The notes below the pieces were generated by a model. The model did not search any database. It saw only the letters and a list, made by a program, of their open reading frames with translations, and was not told the DNA's origin. DNA of 56,909 nucleotides, from NCBI GenBank assembly GCA_964478335.1, contig CAYZIC010000004.1, positions 1-56,909 of the forward strand, in the 5' to 3' direction. Positions 1 to 8,603 of this stretch are shown here, piece by piece; position 1 is the first letter of the stretch; the number at the start of each line of letters is the position of its first letter. This DNA is from CAYZIC01 sp964478335 (GTDB taxonomy: Bacteria > Verrucomicrobiota > Kiritimatiellia > RFP12 > DVOR01). Position numbers and translations under genes: made by a program.

Positions 1-249
1 AGAATTACTAAAGATTTCTTAGCCTACTGCGACATTTATTGTTGCAATTTACCGGAAGGCTATGTTCCCTATGAGGGAAAGGTATGTTCCCTGCGAGGGA
101 AGGTTATGCCCCCTGTGAGGGAAGCTGATGGAGGTCATATACCTTTAGGGTCAGCGGCAGCTACGCTACCGCTAGAACGGTCGCTGCCTCTAGAACGGTC
201 GCTACGCTCCCTAAATGGGCGGCTGCGCCGCAGGACCGCTAGATTTTAA
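1..249 (+). CDS. Possible 3' end of a gene cut by the window edge
   Basis: Frame 1 is open from the first base to a TAA at 247-249 (82 codons, no start in view). The first 26 or so codons read like ordinary protein, with aromatic, acidic and cysteine residues (DFLAYCDIYCCNLPEGYVPY). The rest is translated repeat DNA: the TTCCCT/AGGGAA hairpin units and the AGAACGGTCGCT and CGGCTGCGCCGC words. One reading is a real C-terminus extended by repeats. The other is a chance open frame. I recognise no family. Confidence 0.3.
   Translation, partial: RITKDFLAYCDIYCCNLPEGYVPYEGKVCSLRGKVMPPVREADGGHIPLGSAAATLPLERSLPLERSLRSLNGRLRRRTARF
61..125. repeat. Three tandem 21-22 bp hairpin units
   Basis: Units of the form TATGTTCCCT-N3-AGGGAAGG occur three times in a row with small changes. 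Each unit is a hairpin (TTCCCT pairs with AGGGAA). The array may be translated by the open frame that enters from the left edge. Confidence 0.7.
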
Positions 250-497
250 TCACGAATAAGCGGCTGCGCCGCAGTCTGCGTAGGTCTGCCAGGGATGTGG
301 CCTCCGAAACTTAGCCTAATTTTAGCCTAATGGTCTCGTGCGCCTGCGGCGGGGTCTGCAAGGGATTGTAACATAGAGACGGGGGTGGTGCTGTGGGAGG
401 CGACTGCGCTGCCTAATTACTGTAAAGAGCTCTGGCTGGTTCTTCCTGCCTGTCAATTCAGTCCCAAATCCCAAATCCCAAATCCCAATCTTTTGGC
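250..497. other. Gene-free repeat-rich spacer
   Basis: No convincing gene lies between the TAA at 249 and the promoter at 498. The stretch holds a second copy of the GC palindromic word CGGCTGCGCCGCAG (261-274; the first is at 220-233), a partial duplication of TTAGCCTAAT near 312-331, and a heptanucleotide array at its end. Confidence 0.6.
461..490. repeat. Heptanucleotide tandem repeat (CAAATCC)n
   Basis: About four copies of a 7-bp unit (CAAATCC) run up to 490. They end seven bases before the -35 hexamer of the next promoter, so copy-number change could alter promoter context. Confidence 0.85.
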
Positions 498-526
498 TTG
501 ACTTTGATGGTTTTTTTCGGTACGAT
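498..526 (+). promoter_or_regulatory. Sigma-70-type promoter for the phosphomannomutase operon
   Basis: TTGACT (498-503), a 17-bp spacer and TACGAT (521-526) match the housekeeping consensus. The start codon at 573 follows, with a GAGGAGG ribosome-binding site just upstream. Confidence 0.6.
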
Positions 527-572
527 GGGGGCGTTTTAATCGAGGTCGTATCATCAACATGAGGAGGTTAAC

Positions 573-1919
573 ATGGGTGCTTTTAAGGCATATGATATTC
601 GGGGGGTCTTTGGTCATGATTGGGATCTAGAGTCTGCCTATCAAATCGGTCGTACGTTGCCCTCGGTCATGGGGGCGAAGCGGCTCTTAATCGGTCGGGA
701 TTGCCGTGAATCGTCGCCGGCTATCGCTGATGCGCTCTCTCGGGGGCTCTTGGAGGCTGGCTGTGATGTGGATGATGCGGGGCTGGCGTCGACACCGATG
801 ATCTATTTCTTTACTGCGGAGCATGGCTATGATGGCTCTGTGCAAATTACGGCTTCGCACAATCCGCCTGACTACAATGGTCTCAAGGTTTCTCAACGGG
901 GTGCCCTGCCGATGGGCTACGATGCTGGTCTCAATCAGGTCGAGGCGCGTTTGTTGGCCAAGGATATCCCGCCGCGAGCGTCAACGCCTGGGGCTTTGCG
1001 GCAGGTCGATCTGTTGCCGGAGTATGTGGGCTTTCTCAAAGGCAAGGTACCCAATTTGACAGGTCTGCGATTTGCGGTGGACTGTTCTGATGGGATGGGT
1101 GGGCTCTTTGCGCGGGCGCTCTTTGGTGATGGGGTGATCTACCTCAATGATCGGCCTGATGGGGCTTTTCCTCATCACAACCCGAACCCTCTCGAGGTCG
1201 AGAATTGCCAGCAGCTGATCGACACGGTGCGTGCCCATCAGCTCGATCTTGGGGTGATCTTTGATGGGGATGCCGATCGGGTGATGTTTGTCGACGACCA
1301 GGGCACCTTTATTCAGCCGGACTACTTGATTCCTGTCATTGCCAAGGAGTTGGATCACGCAGAACCCGCCCCGCGGGCTGTCATTCATGACATTCGCACC
1401 TCGCTGGGTGTGATTGAAACTCTCCAAGAGCAAGGCATGCAGCCTGTCATTGGGCGTGTAGGCCATGCGTATGCCAAGGTGCTGCTGCGTGAATGTGGGG
1501 CCTTTTGTGGGGGTGAGCTGGCGGGGCATTACTACTTTAGGGACTTTCATTCTTGCGATAGTGCGGCGTGGGCGGCGTGTCTGGTGCTGGGCGCAGCGGC
1601 CAAGGCCAAATTGCAAGGGCTCTCTCTGCATGAGCTGATGGCGCCCATCACCCAGCGCTACCGCAACAGTGGCGAATGCAACTTTAAGGGGATCTCGGAC
1701 AAAGACCAGGCCATTGCGGCTCTCTGCCAAGCGGTCGAGGCGGCCTTTGGTGCGCCCCTACGCAAGGATGCCTTTGATGGCGTACGTCTCAACTATGCCG
1801 ACCTCTGGCTCAATGTGCGTCCATCAAATACCGAGCCCTGCCTGCGTGTCGTCTTTGAGGCAAAAACGACCGAACAATTTGCCTCGCTCGAGCGTCTCGT
1901 TCAGGAGACGCTCGCCTAA
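573..1919 (+). CDS. manB: Phosphomannomutase/phosphoglucomutase
   Basis: This is an alpha-D-phosphohexomutase that interconverts hexose 6-phosphate and 1-phosphate in the cytosol, most likely mannose, to feed GDP-mannose synthesis. The phosphoserine loop TASHNP places the catalytic serine at residue 95. The magnesium loop DGDADR is at 231-236, a sugar-recognition loop GGELAGH is near 313, and the phosphate-binding RPSNTEP starts at 416. At 448 residues it has the usual length with all four domains. The start is set by GAGGAGG at the right distance. The neighbouring mannose-1-phosphate guanylyltransferase supports a mannose role, but a dual glucose/mannose specificity of the AlgC type cannot be excluded. 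Confidence 0.93.
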   Translation: MGAFKAYDIRGVFGHDWDLESAYQIGRTLPSVMGAKRLLIGRDCRESSPAIADALSRGLLEAGCDVDDAGLASTPMIYFFTAEHGYDGSVQITASHNPPDYNGLKVSQRGALPMGYDAGLNQVEARLLAKDIPPRASTPGALRQVDLLPEYVGFLKGKVPNLTGLRFAVDCSDGMGGLFARALFGDGVIYLNDRPDGAFPHHNPNPLEVENCQQLIDTVRAHQLDLGVIFDGDADRVMFVDDQGTFIQPDYLIPVIAKELDHAEPAPRAVIHDIRTSLGVIETLQEQGMQPVIGRVGHAYAKVLLRECGAFCGGELAGHYYFRDFHSCDSAAWAACLVLGAAAKAKLQGLSLHELMAPITQRYRNSGECNFKGISDKDQAIAALCQAVEAAFGAPLRKDAFDGVRLNYADLWLNVRPSNTEPCLRVVFEAKTTEQFASLERLVQETLA

Positions 1920-1921
1920 CA

Positions 1922-1966
1922 CCTCATCCCTCATCCCTCGTCCCTTGTCCCTTTAACCTTTAACCT
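1922..1966. repeat. Heptanucleotide repeat block (CTCATCC / CCTTTAA)
   Basis: A degenerate 7-bp array shifts along its length from CTCATCC to CTTGTCC to CCTTTAA units. It fills nearly the whole gap between the mutase stop and the ribosome-binding site of the next gene. A near copy lies at 5680-5715. Confidence 0.85.
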
Positions 1967-1981
1967 CAAACAGGAATACCC

Positions 1982-3073
1982 ATGCTTGATCACAACTTAG
2001 CCCCTCACACCTATGCAGTCATTTTAGCAGGCGGCCGCGGCGAACGCTTCTGGCCTCTCTCAGTCAAAAGCCGCCCCAAACAATTCATCTCAATCTTTGG
2101 TGGCAAGCCCCTCATCCAGCACGCCATCGACCGACTCGATGGGATCGTTCCTCCAGAACGCGTTCTCGTGATCACGTCCGCCGATTTGATTGATGTGACG
2201 CGGTCTGTAGCCAAAGATTTGCCTGCGGACAATGTTGTGGGCGAGCCCATGGGGCGCGATACCGCAGCTGCGGTGGCTCTGGCCTGTGGTTTGGTCAAGC
2301 GTCGCGACCCTGAGGGGGTCGTGGCCATCTTGACGGCCGACCACATCATGGCTGACGAGGCGGGCTTTAAGCAAGTTTTGGCAGATTCCTTTGCAATTGC
2401 CAACCAAGAGGATGCGATCTTGACCATCGGCATTACGCCGACATTCCCCGCGACTGGCTTTGGCTACATTGAGATGGACTCCCCGCTCGATACTGGCACC
2501 CAGACGGCCTTTGCCAAGGCGAAGCGATTTGTGGAAAAGCCCTCTCTTGACAAGGCGACGGCCTATCTCGAAACGGGTGCTTTTTTGTGGAATGCGGGTA
2601 TGTTTATTTGGCGCACGAGTGTGATGGAGACGGCCTTTGCCCAAGGTGCTCCCGATATCGCGCCGATGATTCAGGCCGTGGCCACTTGCGACTCTGTCGA
2701 TGCGTGGATGGCTCAATACTACCCAACGATTCGCAAGATCTCGGTGGACTTTGCCGTTATGGAAAAAGCCCCCAACATCATCACCGCAGCGGGAGACTTT
2801 GGCTGGGATGACGTGGGCACCTGGCCAGCTGTCGAGGCTCATTTGCCTGCGGATGAGCAGGACAATGTCAGTCTCGGCGACTATACCGCCATTCAAGCGC
2901 GCAGCAATATCCTCATCACTGAGGGCTGCTCTCGCCACACGGCTATCTTGGGCATTGATGACTTGGTCGTCGTACAAACGCCCACCACCACCATGATCTG
3001 TCCCAAAGACCGAGCACAAGACCTCAAAACCCTTGTTGCGGCGGTCGCCGAGAATGACCCATCCTTAACCTAA
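1982..3073 (+). CDS. manC: Mannose-1-phosphate guanylyltransferase (GDP-mannose pyrophosphorylase)
   Basis: The enzyme joins mannose 1-phosphate and GTP to GDP-mannose, the donor for mannose and fucose-type sugars in surface polysaccharides. The nucleotidyltransferase signature is complete: GGRGERFWP at residues 17-25 and PKQF at 32-35. FVEKP near residue 184 and the WNAGMF motif near 201 are also present. At 363 residues it is the short form without the phosphomannose isomerase domain found in many ManC/AlgA proteins. Its product chain follows directly from the mutase upstream. The only spacer is a heptanucleotide array followed by CAGGA as a modest ribosome-binding site. Confidence 0.95.
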   Translation: MLDHNLAPHTYAVILAGGRGERFWPLSVKSRPKQFISIFGGKPLIQHAIDRLDGIVPPERVLVITSADLIDVTRSVAKDLPADNVVGEPMGRDTAAAVALACGLVKRRDPEGVVAILTADHIMADEAGFKQVLADSFAIANQEDAILTIGITPTFPATGFGYIEMDSPLDTGTQTAFAKAKRFVEKPSLDKATAYLETGAFLWNAGMFIWRTSVMETAFAQGAPDIAPMIQAVATCDSVDAWMAQYYPTIRKISVDFAVMEKAPNIITAAGDFGWDDVGTWPAVEAHLPADEQDNVSLGDYTAIQARSNILITEGCSRHTAILGIDDLVVVQTPTTTMICPKDRAQDLKTLVAAVAENDPSLT

Positions 3074-3097
3074 AACGTCCCAAACAGGAGCCGCACC

Positions 3098-4408
3098 ATG
3101 ATTCCCCAATGGATTATCGAAAAGAAACGCGACGGGCACGCCCTAAGCGCAGATGAAATCAATGCTTGGATCCAAGGCCTCACCGACGGCTCGATCCCTG
3201 ACTATCAAATCACCGCCTGGGCCATGGCGGTCTATTTACGTGGGATGACCACACTCGAAACGGCCGCCCTCACGCAAGCGATGATGAATTCTGGGGAATC
3301 CCTCGACCTCTCTGAGATCCCCTTTACTGCGGATAAGCACTCCACTGGCGGCATCGGCGACAAAATCTCCATCCCGCTGGCGCCTCTGGTTGCAGCCGTG
3401 GGTGTCCATGTGCCGATGATCAGTGGCCGTGGCCTCGGTATCACGGGAGGTACGCTCGATAAGCTCGAAACCATTCCGGGATTTGACACGCGCTGCTCCA
3501 ATGAGCAATTTATTGCGCTGACCCAGCAGATCGGTGCCTGCCTCATCGGACAAACGGCTACCCTCGCCCCAGCGGACAAACGTCTCTACGCCCTACGAGA
3601 TGTTTCGGGGACAGTGCCGAGCATTCCACTCATTACCGCCAGTATCATGTCCAAAAAGCTAGCCGAGGGTGCCAAGACGTTAGTCTTTGACGTGAAGTGC
3701 GGCTCGGGTGCCTTTATGCGTAGCCTCGATGATGCCAAGACCCTCGCCCAATCGCTCGTCAATACTGGCACAGCTCTCGGGCGCACCTGCCAAGCGACCA
3801 TCACCAATATGGATCAGCCGCTCGGACGCACCATTGGTAACGCCCTCGAGATACGAGAATCGATCGAGATCTTGCGTAACCATGGCCCTGCAGATGTGCG
3901 CGAGCTCACCTTGCACTTGGCCACGCAAATGGCACACCTCTCGGGCTGCTTCCCCACCGAGTCTGCAGCCCGCCAAGCCCTCGAGGGTGCCCTCGCATCA
4001 GGCGCGGCATTCGACAAATTTAAGGAAATGGTCATCGCCCAGGGCGGCGATCCCTCGACCATCGACGATCCAAGCAAGCTCCCACAAGCGACCTATTCAG
4101 CTCCCGTCCCAGCGACACAAACTGGCTACATCGCTCGCGTCGATGCCGAAAAGCTCGGCCGCGTCGCCTTGCAACTCGGCGCAGGGCGCACCGCAGTCTC
4201 TGACCCAATCTTGCCCGGTGCAGGTATCGACCGATTGCTCCAGCAAAATGAGTCCGTCACTCTCGGCGAGCCCCTCATGACCCTCTGGTGTGACGACCAG
4301 GCTAAACTGCAAGCCCTCATTGCCGATGCTCAAGCTGCAATCACCTACTCCACACAAGCTGTTGGAGAAAAGACCCTCTTTCTTGCGATGGATTTAACTG
4401 CCGATTAG
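3098..4408 (+). CDS. Thymidine/pyrimidine-nucleoside phosphorylase
   Basis: This protein phosphorolyses pyrimidine (deoxy)nucleosides to base and (deoxy)ribose 1-phosphate in nucleoside salvage. KHSTGGIGDK near residue 84 is the phosphate-binding region. The family signature SGRGLGITGGTLDKLE spans about 109-124. The C-terminal alpha/beta domain is present, and 436 residues is the normal length. Whether it is the thymidine-specific DeoA or the broader Pdp type cannot be told by eye. It starts 25 bases after manC behind AGGAG. Cytidine deaminase follows 10 bases later, which makes a compact pyrimidine-salvage pair. Confidence 0.93.
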   Translation: MIPQWIIEKKRDGHALSADEINAWIQGLTDGSIPDYQITAWAMAVYLRGMTTLETAALTQAMMNSGESLDLSEIPFTADKHSTGGIGDKISIPLAPLVAAVGVHVPMISGRGLGITGGTLDKLETIPGFDTRCSNEQFIALTQQIGACLIGQTATLAPADKRLYALRDVSGTVPSIPLITASIMSKKLAEGAKTLVFDVKCGSGAFMRSLDDAKTLAQSLVNTGTALGRTCQATITNMDQPLGRTIGNALEIRESIEILRNHGPADVRELTLHLATQMAHLSGCFPTESAARQALEGALASGAAFDKFKEMVIAQGGDPSTIDDPSKLPQATYSAPVPATQTGYIARVDAEKLGRVALQLGAGRTAVSDPILPGAGIDRLLQQNESVTLGEPLMTLWCDDQAKLQALIADAQAAITYSTQAVGEKTLFLAMDLTAD

Positions 4409-4417
4409 GAGCCCACC

Positions 4418-4831
4418 ATGACGCAATCCCTCCCCCTATCCACCGAACAAGAAATGGCACTCTTTCAAGCAGCGTGTCACGTGCAGCGCAATAGCTACGC
4501 CCCCTATTCGTCCTTTCACGTCGGGGCAGCACTGCTGACAGACGATGGAGAGATTTTTGCTGGTTGCAACGTCGAAAACGCCTCCTATGGGCTCACGATT
4601 TGCGCCGAACGCGCCGCCGTCATGCAAGCCGTCTCAGCAGGTAAGCGGCACTTCGTCGCCCTTGCCCTCTGTGCAACCAAATCCGTTCCCCCCTGTGGTG
4701 CCTGCCTCCAAGTCTTGAGCGAGTTTATGGATCGCCTAGCACCGATCTATATCCTCGATCAAGCAGGCATCTGCACCCAATCATCCACCCTCGGCACGCT
4801 TTTTCCACAAGCCTTTACCCTCCATGACTAG
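4418..4831 (+). CDS. cdd: Cytidine deaminase
   Basis: The enzyme hydrolyses cytidine and deoxycytidine to uridine and deoxyuridine, which the preceding phosphorylase can then split. Zinc ligands and the catalytic glutamate are visible: C62-A-E64 and the PCGAC motif with C93 and C96. The substrate-binding NVENASYG comes before them. The 137-residue length fits the homotetrameric class. GGAGCCCACC precedes the ATG. Its end overlaps the next gene by 8 bp, which suggests coupled translation. Confidence 0.95.
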   Translation: MTQSLPLSTEQEMALFQAACHVQRNSYAPYSSFHVGAALLTDDGEIFAGCNVENASYGLTICAERAAVMQAVSAGKRHFVALALCATKSVPPCGACLQVLSEFMDRLAPIYILDQAGICTQSSTLGTLFPQAFTLHD

Positions 4832-5630
4832 TTTAACCTTTAGCCCGATTGCTCACATCTGCAGTAGCCTGCGCTATCGCAGCCAGGCACCGCGTCAGGC
4901 GGTTTACTCGGAGATTGGTGCACGCATCGTCTTTGAGGATCCCAAGATGATGCGCCCAGCACTTGAGGGCATTGAGGGGTTTGAACGCCTCTGGCTGATT
5001 TTTGCCTTTCATCTCAACCTCGACAAGCCTTGGAAAGCCAAAGTCCGCCCGCCCTTTAGCCCCGATGACAAAAAGTTTGGCCTCTTTGCTACACGTAGCC
5101 CCTACCGCCCCAACCCCATTGGCATGAGTGCGGTCACCCTGCTCGCAGTAGAAAAGGACACCCTCGTCGTCGGCGGATGCGACCTCCTCGATGGCACCCC
5201 TATCCTCGACATCAAGCCCTACATCCCACAAGCTGATGCCTTTCCAACAAGTCGCGCTGGTTGGCGAGATACCCTACCCCCACCCGACTGGACCGTCACC
5301 ATCGCCCCGCAAGCCATCGCCAAAATCAACTGGGTTCACGAACAATCCGGTCTTGAGATACAAGACTTCTGCCAAGTGCAGCTCTCCCGTTCCCCTCTTG
5401 ACAACCGCCGTAAACGCGTCACCACCAGCCCCGACTCAGACGGCCGCTATGGACTAGGCCTACGCACCTGGCAAATCCTTTTCACCCTCGACGAGACAAC
5501 CCACAGTGTCACCATTTGCGATATCAAGAGCAACTATCCCATAGAAGAATTAACCCCATTAGCTGCCGACCCATACGGAGATAAGGAGATCCACAGACAG
5601 CTACAGCGGGCGACTGTGTCGCCGCCTTAG
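4824..5630 (+). CDS. trmO: tRNA (N6-threonylcarbamoyl-A37) methyltransferase TrmO
   Basis: TrmO is a SAM-dependent beta-barrel methyltransferase (YaeB family) that makes m6t6A37 in some ANN-decoding tRNAs. The core motifs are present: SPYRPNPIGMSAV around residues 92-104 and DGTPILDIKPYIP around 122-134. At 268 residues it is somewhat longer than E. coli YaeB, with a C-terminal extension as in many homologues. The last ten codons (QLQRATVSPP) run into a GC-rich repeat, so the extreme C-terminus looks repeat-derived. It overlaps cdd by 8 bp, apparently as operon convenience. Confidence 0.9.
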   Translation: MTSLTFSPIAHICSSLRYRSQAPRQAVYSEIGARIVFEDPKMMRPALEGIEGFERLWLIFAFHLNLDKPWKAKVRPPFSPDDKKFGLFATRSPYRPNPIGMSAVTLLAVEKDTLVVGGCDLLDGTPILDIKPYIPQADAFPTSRAGWRDTLPPPDWTVTIAPQAIAKINWVHEQSGLEIQDFCQVQLSRSPLDNRRKRVTTSPDSDGRYGLGLRTWQILFTLDETTHSVTICDIKSNYPIEELTPLAADPYGDKEIHRQLQRATVSPP

Positions 5631-5715
5631 GGCGAGTTGCGCTCGCCGCTGTTAGCTAATTGCGGGCGGCTTGCCGACCTTGTACCTCGTCCCTTGTACC
5701 TTTAACCTTTAACCT
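5621..5715. repeat. Composite palindromic and heptanucleotide repeat
   Basis: The GC word GGGCGAGTTGCGCTCGCC and a GCGGGCGGCTTGCC segment are followed by a TTGTACC/CCTTTAA heptamer array (5680-5715). The array resembles the one at 1922-1966. It ends a few bases before the AAGGAG ribosome-binding site of the next gene. Confidence 0.8.
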
Positions 5716-5733
5716 AAAAAGAAGGAGTTCATC

Positions 5734-6246
5734 ATGTCTATACTCATTATTTGCGCTTCAGAGCGCGACGGGAGCAACAGTCTCTCCTTAGCCAACGCCC
5801 TTGCCGATGGTGCCCAAGCCGCGGGCAAAGATGTCGAGTATATTTATCTCAAGGGTAAGACCATTGCGCCCTATTCCCCCGATGCCAGCTACCCAGCAGA
5901 GGATTCTTGCGATGAAATTCTCAATGCGATGAAAGCCCACCAGACCGTTGTTTTTGCGCTGCCGCTCTACTTCTTTACGATGCCAGCCAAGCTCAAAGCG
6001 ATCATCGATCGCATGGTTGATTTGCCTGGTAATGTCTTGCCCATCAATCGAGTGGCGATCTTGGCAACCGCTGCTGATGACAATCCTACGGTCTTTGATG
6101 CACTCTCGTTAACCTTTGCCCAAATTGCCGATTACGGTTCGTGGGAATTGGTTGGTAGCGTGCTGGCTGGTGGAGTCTTTGATGCTGGCTCCGTCTTGGA
6201 CACGCCCTTTATTCAGCAGGCATACGCCCTCGGACAATCACTCTAA
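5734..6246 (+). CDS. Flavodoxin-fold NAD(P)H-dependent oxidoreductase
   Basis: This is a small FMN-binding reductase of the flavodoxin/WrbA-like superfamily, acting in the cytosol with an unknown electron acceptor. The N-terminal strand is followed by a phosphate-binding loop (SERDGSNSLSLA, residues 9-20). The mid-region has the PLYFFTMPAKLKAIIDR pattern typical of this group, in which the aromatic stretch lines the flavin. The 170-residue length fits. An AAGGAG site at 5722 sets the start. It sits alone between repeats and the sugar transferase, so the context says little about its substrate. Confidence 0.8.
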   Translation: MSILIICASERDGSNSLSLANALADGAQAAGKDVEYIYLKGKTIAPYSPDASYPAEDSCDEILNAMKAHQTVVFALPLYFFTMPAKLKAIIDRMVDLPGNVLPINRVAILATAADDNPTVFDALSLTFAQIADYGSWELVGSVLAGGVFDAGSVLDTPFIQQAYALGQSL

Positions 6247-6255
6247 GGAATCCCT

Positions 6256-6873
6256 ATGCCCCGCTGGTTAGAAATCTCCCTCATACTCCTCTCGGCACCC
6301 ATTTGGGGTATCTTATTACTGCTCTCAATGGGGGCCGTTGCGGTGGCGTTGGGGCGGCCGATCTTTTTTAGGCAACCACGCCCAGGGCTCAATGGGGAGA
6401 TTTTTACCCTCATCAAATTACGTACGATGCGCCAAGGCACAGCCTCCGATAATCAGCGCATGACCCGCGTGGGGAACCTCTTGCGCAAAACAAGTCTAGA
6501 TGAATTACCCGAGCTCCTCTTGGTGCTCCAGGGTAAGATGGCGCTCGTAGGTCCACGGCCGCTTTTGGTCGACTATCTGCCCCTCTACAATGAGAGCCAA
6601 CGCCACCGTCACGATGTGCGTCCTGGTATCACCGGATGGGCTCAAGTCAATGGCCGCAACGCCACAACATGGGAGGTGCGCTTTGAGCAAGACCTCTACT
6701 ACGTCCAGCATCGGAGCTTTTGGCTAGACTGCCGCATCATCGCACTCACGCTTGTCAAAGTTTTCAAACGTGAAGGCACCTGCGAAATGGCTCTTTGGAC
6801 GCCCGAGAGGGCGAGCTGCGCTCGCCCGCAACAGGCATCAGGCATTAGCGAGCAAGCGAGCCCGCTTACTTAA
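6256..6873 (+). CDS. Undecaprenyl-phosphate sugar-1-phosphate transferase (PglC/WcaJ catalytic-domain type)
   Basis: This enzyme starts a surface glycan by transferring a sugar 1-phosphate from a UDP-sugar to undecaprenyl phosphate at the inner membrane. One re-entrant or membrane helix (residues 6-33) is followed by the FFRQPRPG loop, the catalytic Asp-Glu dyad in TSLDELPEL, GPRPL, and RPGITGWAQVNGRN. This is the small monotopic class (205 residues). The last 20 or so residues (from PERASCARPQQ on) are encoded by repeat DNA and probably are not part of the family fold. The 3' end overlaps the convergent downstream gene by 8 bp. Confidence 0.9.
   Translation: MPRWLEISLILLSAPIWGILLLLSMGAVAVALGRPIFFRQPRPGLNGEIFTLIKLRTMRQGTASDNQRMTRVGNLLRKTSLDELPELLLVLQGKMALVGPRPLLVDYLPLYNESQRHRHDVRPGITGWAQVNGRNATTWEVRFEQDLYYVQHRSFWLDCRIIALTLVKVFKREGTCEMALWTPERASCARPQQASGISEQASPLT
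6806..6868. repeat. GC-palindrome/heptad repeat at a convergent gene junction
   Basis: GGCGAGCTGCGCTCGCC, then AACAGGCATCAGGCATTAGCGAGCAAGCGAGCCCGC. These are words shared with repeats elsewhere in the window. The block is translated as the tail of the sugar transferase and reaches the stop codon of the convergent glycosidase. Confidence 0.75.
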
Positions 6874-8560
6874 AGAGCGCATAGCCTCTGGGATTGATCT
6901 CAAGAATCTTTTGAATAAGGGCCTTTGGTGGCTCTTTGTCTGGATAATCTGGTAAAAAGATGCCTGGATAAAGGGGCAGATGGTGTTGTGTCTGCTTTTG
7001 ACTCTGGCGAATTTGATCGAGGATCCACTGTTCATCAGCTTGATAAAATGAAGCATAGACCATGGGCAGGGCGAAGTCGAGCTTAAATAGGCTCCAGTCT
7101 TGACGCACCATTTTGCTGGCGAGCTGCGGGTTTGGGAAGACCGCAGCACCACAGGGTTTGGCAGTCTGGTGTGCGGTATCGATTAGCGCATTGGCGAAAT
7201 TAGCAACAGCTTGCAAGCGAAAATCAGCCCACTGGGGGTCGCCTTTTTTAGGGGCTTTGCCTGAGGCTTTGGTATAAAGCGCACGACAGTGGTCGCAGTA
7301 GCAAAAATCATAGTCGTCAAGTTCGGTGGTCATATCGAGGCCATAGTGAGCCCAGAGGCCTTTGGGGAGCTGCACGTCAGGTTGGCGAATATAGTCTAGC
7401 TGAATGGCATCAACATCTTTGAGCTGGGCGTAGGCCTTAACGATGCTTTGCACGTGGGCTTTGGCGGCTGGGTTATTCGGGCACAAAAATTGATAGTAGG
7501 CGACAAAGGGGCGAGTCGCAGGGTCATGGCAACTTTTACCATTTGCCGAAACGGCATACCACTCCGGGTGTCGAAGTGCGATGGGATCGCCAGGACGATT
7601 GAGCGCCCACACCCAAGCAATGACTCGTAGGTTGAGCGATTTGGCGGTAGCCGCCGCAGCGGCAACCTGCTCCACACTGCCATCGATCAATACCGTAGTC
7701 AAGCCATAGCGCATGAGTGGCTTAAGCGTATCGACTGTAATGGCCTCATCTCCCCCATGGAGCCACATGCAGACTTCTGGAGGGAATGGCTCCTGCACGC
7801 CAACGACACGGTCAGAAAATCGCACCCGCCCCCACAATTCAGGCGTGTGAATGGTCGATTGGGCGGTAGGAGCCCAGACGGAGTTTTTCTCGAGCTGCGT
7901 AGTTGGGTCTGTGGGATCTCTGGGGTGATCCACCCGCGAAAAATTAAATCGCATCACCTGACCAGCTTGTGGGGGGCGATCGGTACGCGGCAGCGAGTCA
8001 TGGGCCGTGATTGAGCGCCAAGGCCAGGCGATTTCGACAGACCAGCTGCGGTCGATGTCGGTGTCATCATTGAGTGTGCCCTGATGGCTGACGGCGTGGC
8101 GGAGGCCTTTGATATCCCAGTCGTGCAGGGCTACCCCTCCATCGCGATAAGCATCTGTCAACAGTAAATCCCACACGGTATTGAGGGCGTTGATTTCAAG
8201 CTCGAGATAGTGGCGACCGGTGCAGGTCGGATCTATAAAAATCTCGAAGTCATTATCATGGTAAATAATGCTATCGCGTTGCGTTAAGGTGGCTCGGAGG
8301 GTGCGTTCTGGGAGGACTGCACTACAATAGAGGTAGTGGTCGTCGTAGGCGAGCTTAATGGTCGCCTCCGCATGAGCAGGGGTGATGCCATCGAGGTCTC
8401 GCAAGGGGCTCATTGGCTCAGCAAGTTGCCAGGTCTCTTCGTCGATCTTGCCATCAACATTGATCGGCCCCTGTGTACGATAACAGGTATAGATAGGTGC
8501 AGCCCATGCGCTCTCAATCAAGCAGCAGCAGGCGATCAGGTAGGTGGCTATTTTCATCAC
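6866..8560 (-). CDS. Secreted GHL10-like glycoside hydrolase with N-terminal CBM9-like domain
   Basis: A signal peptide (residues 1-20, ending AWA) suggests export. Residues about 25-235 resemble CBM9-like beta-sandwich domains (VDGKIDEETWQLAE, then the DNDFEIFIDP motif). Residues about 245-564 resemble the GHL10/DUF187-type TIM barrel, with WYAVSANGKSC, FLCPNNPAA and the strand DAIQLDYIRQPD, whose aspartate is the likely catalytic site. A CYCDHC pair may bind metal or form disulfides. The substrate is unknown, and polysaccharide breakdown is an inference. The protein ends at GYALFK, earlier than I would expect for this barrel, exactly where a repeat block begins. The 3' end may therefore have been trimmed. 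Confidence 0.8.
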   Translation of the reverse strand: MMKIATYLIACCCLIESAWAAPIYTCYRTQGPINVDGKIDEETWQLAEPMSPLRDLDGITPAHAEATIKLAYDDHYLYCSAVLPERTLRATLTQRDSIIYHDNDFEIFIDPTCTGRHYLELEINALNTVWDLLLTDAYRDGGVALHDWDIKGLRHAVSHQGTLNDDTDIDRSWSVEIAWPWRSITAHDSLPRTDRPPQAGQVMRFNFSRVDHPRDPTDPTTQLEKNSVWAPTAQSTIHTPELWGRVRFSDRVVGVQEPFPPEVCMWLHGGDEAITVDTLKPLMRYGLTTVLIDGSVEQVAAAAATAKSLNLRVIAWVWALNRPGDPIALRHPEWYAVSANGKSCHDPATRPFVAYYQFLCPNNPAAKAHVQSIVKAYAQLKDVDAIQLDYIRQPDVQLPKGLWAHYGLDMTTELDDYDFCYCDHCRALYTKASGKAPKKGDPQWADFRLQAVANFANALIDTAHQTAKPCGAAVFPNPQLASKMVRQDWSLFKLDFALPMVYASFYQADEQWILDQIRQSQKQTQHHLPLYPGIFLPDYPDKEPPKALIQKILEINPRGYALFK

Positions 8561-8603
8561 GAATAAACCCTCAATCTAGCGCCAGCGGCGTAACGGTAAA
8601 AAA

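Noticed and set aside
981..1730. Long antisense open frame inside the phosphomannomutase gene (249 codons, minus)
   Set aside because: Low-complexity basic composition without family likeness, lying opposite a strong gene. The same applies to 2090-3019 (minus) opposite manC.
1922..1966. Telomere-like (TTAACC) repeats marking a chromosome end
   Set aside because: The 7-bp CCTTTAA units are short, internal, degenerate and placed between two genes of one operon. They fit the general heptad family.
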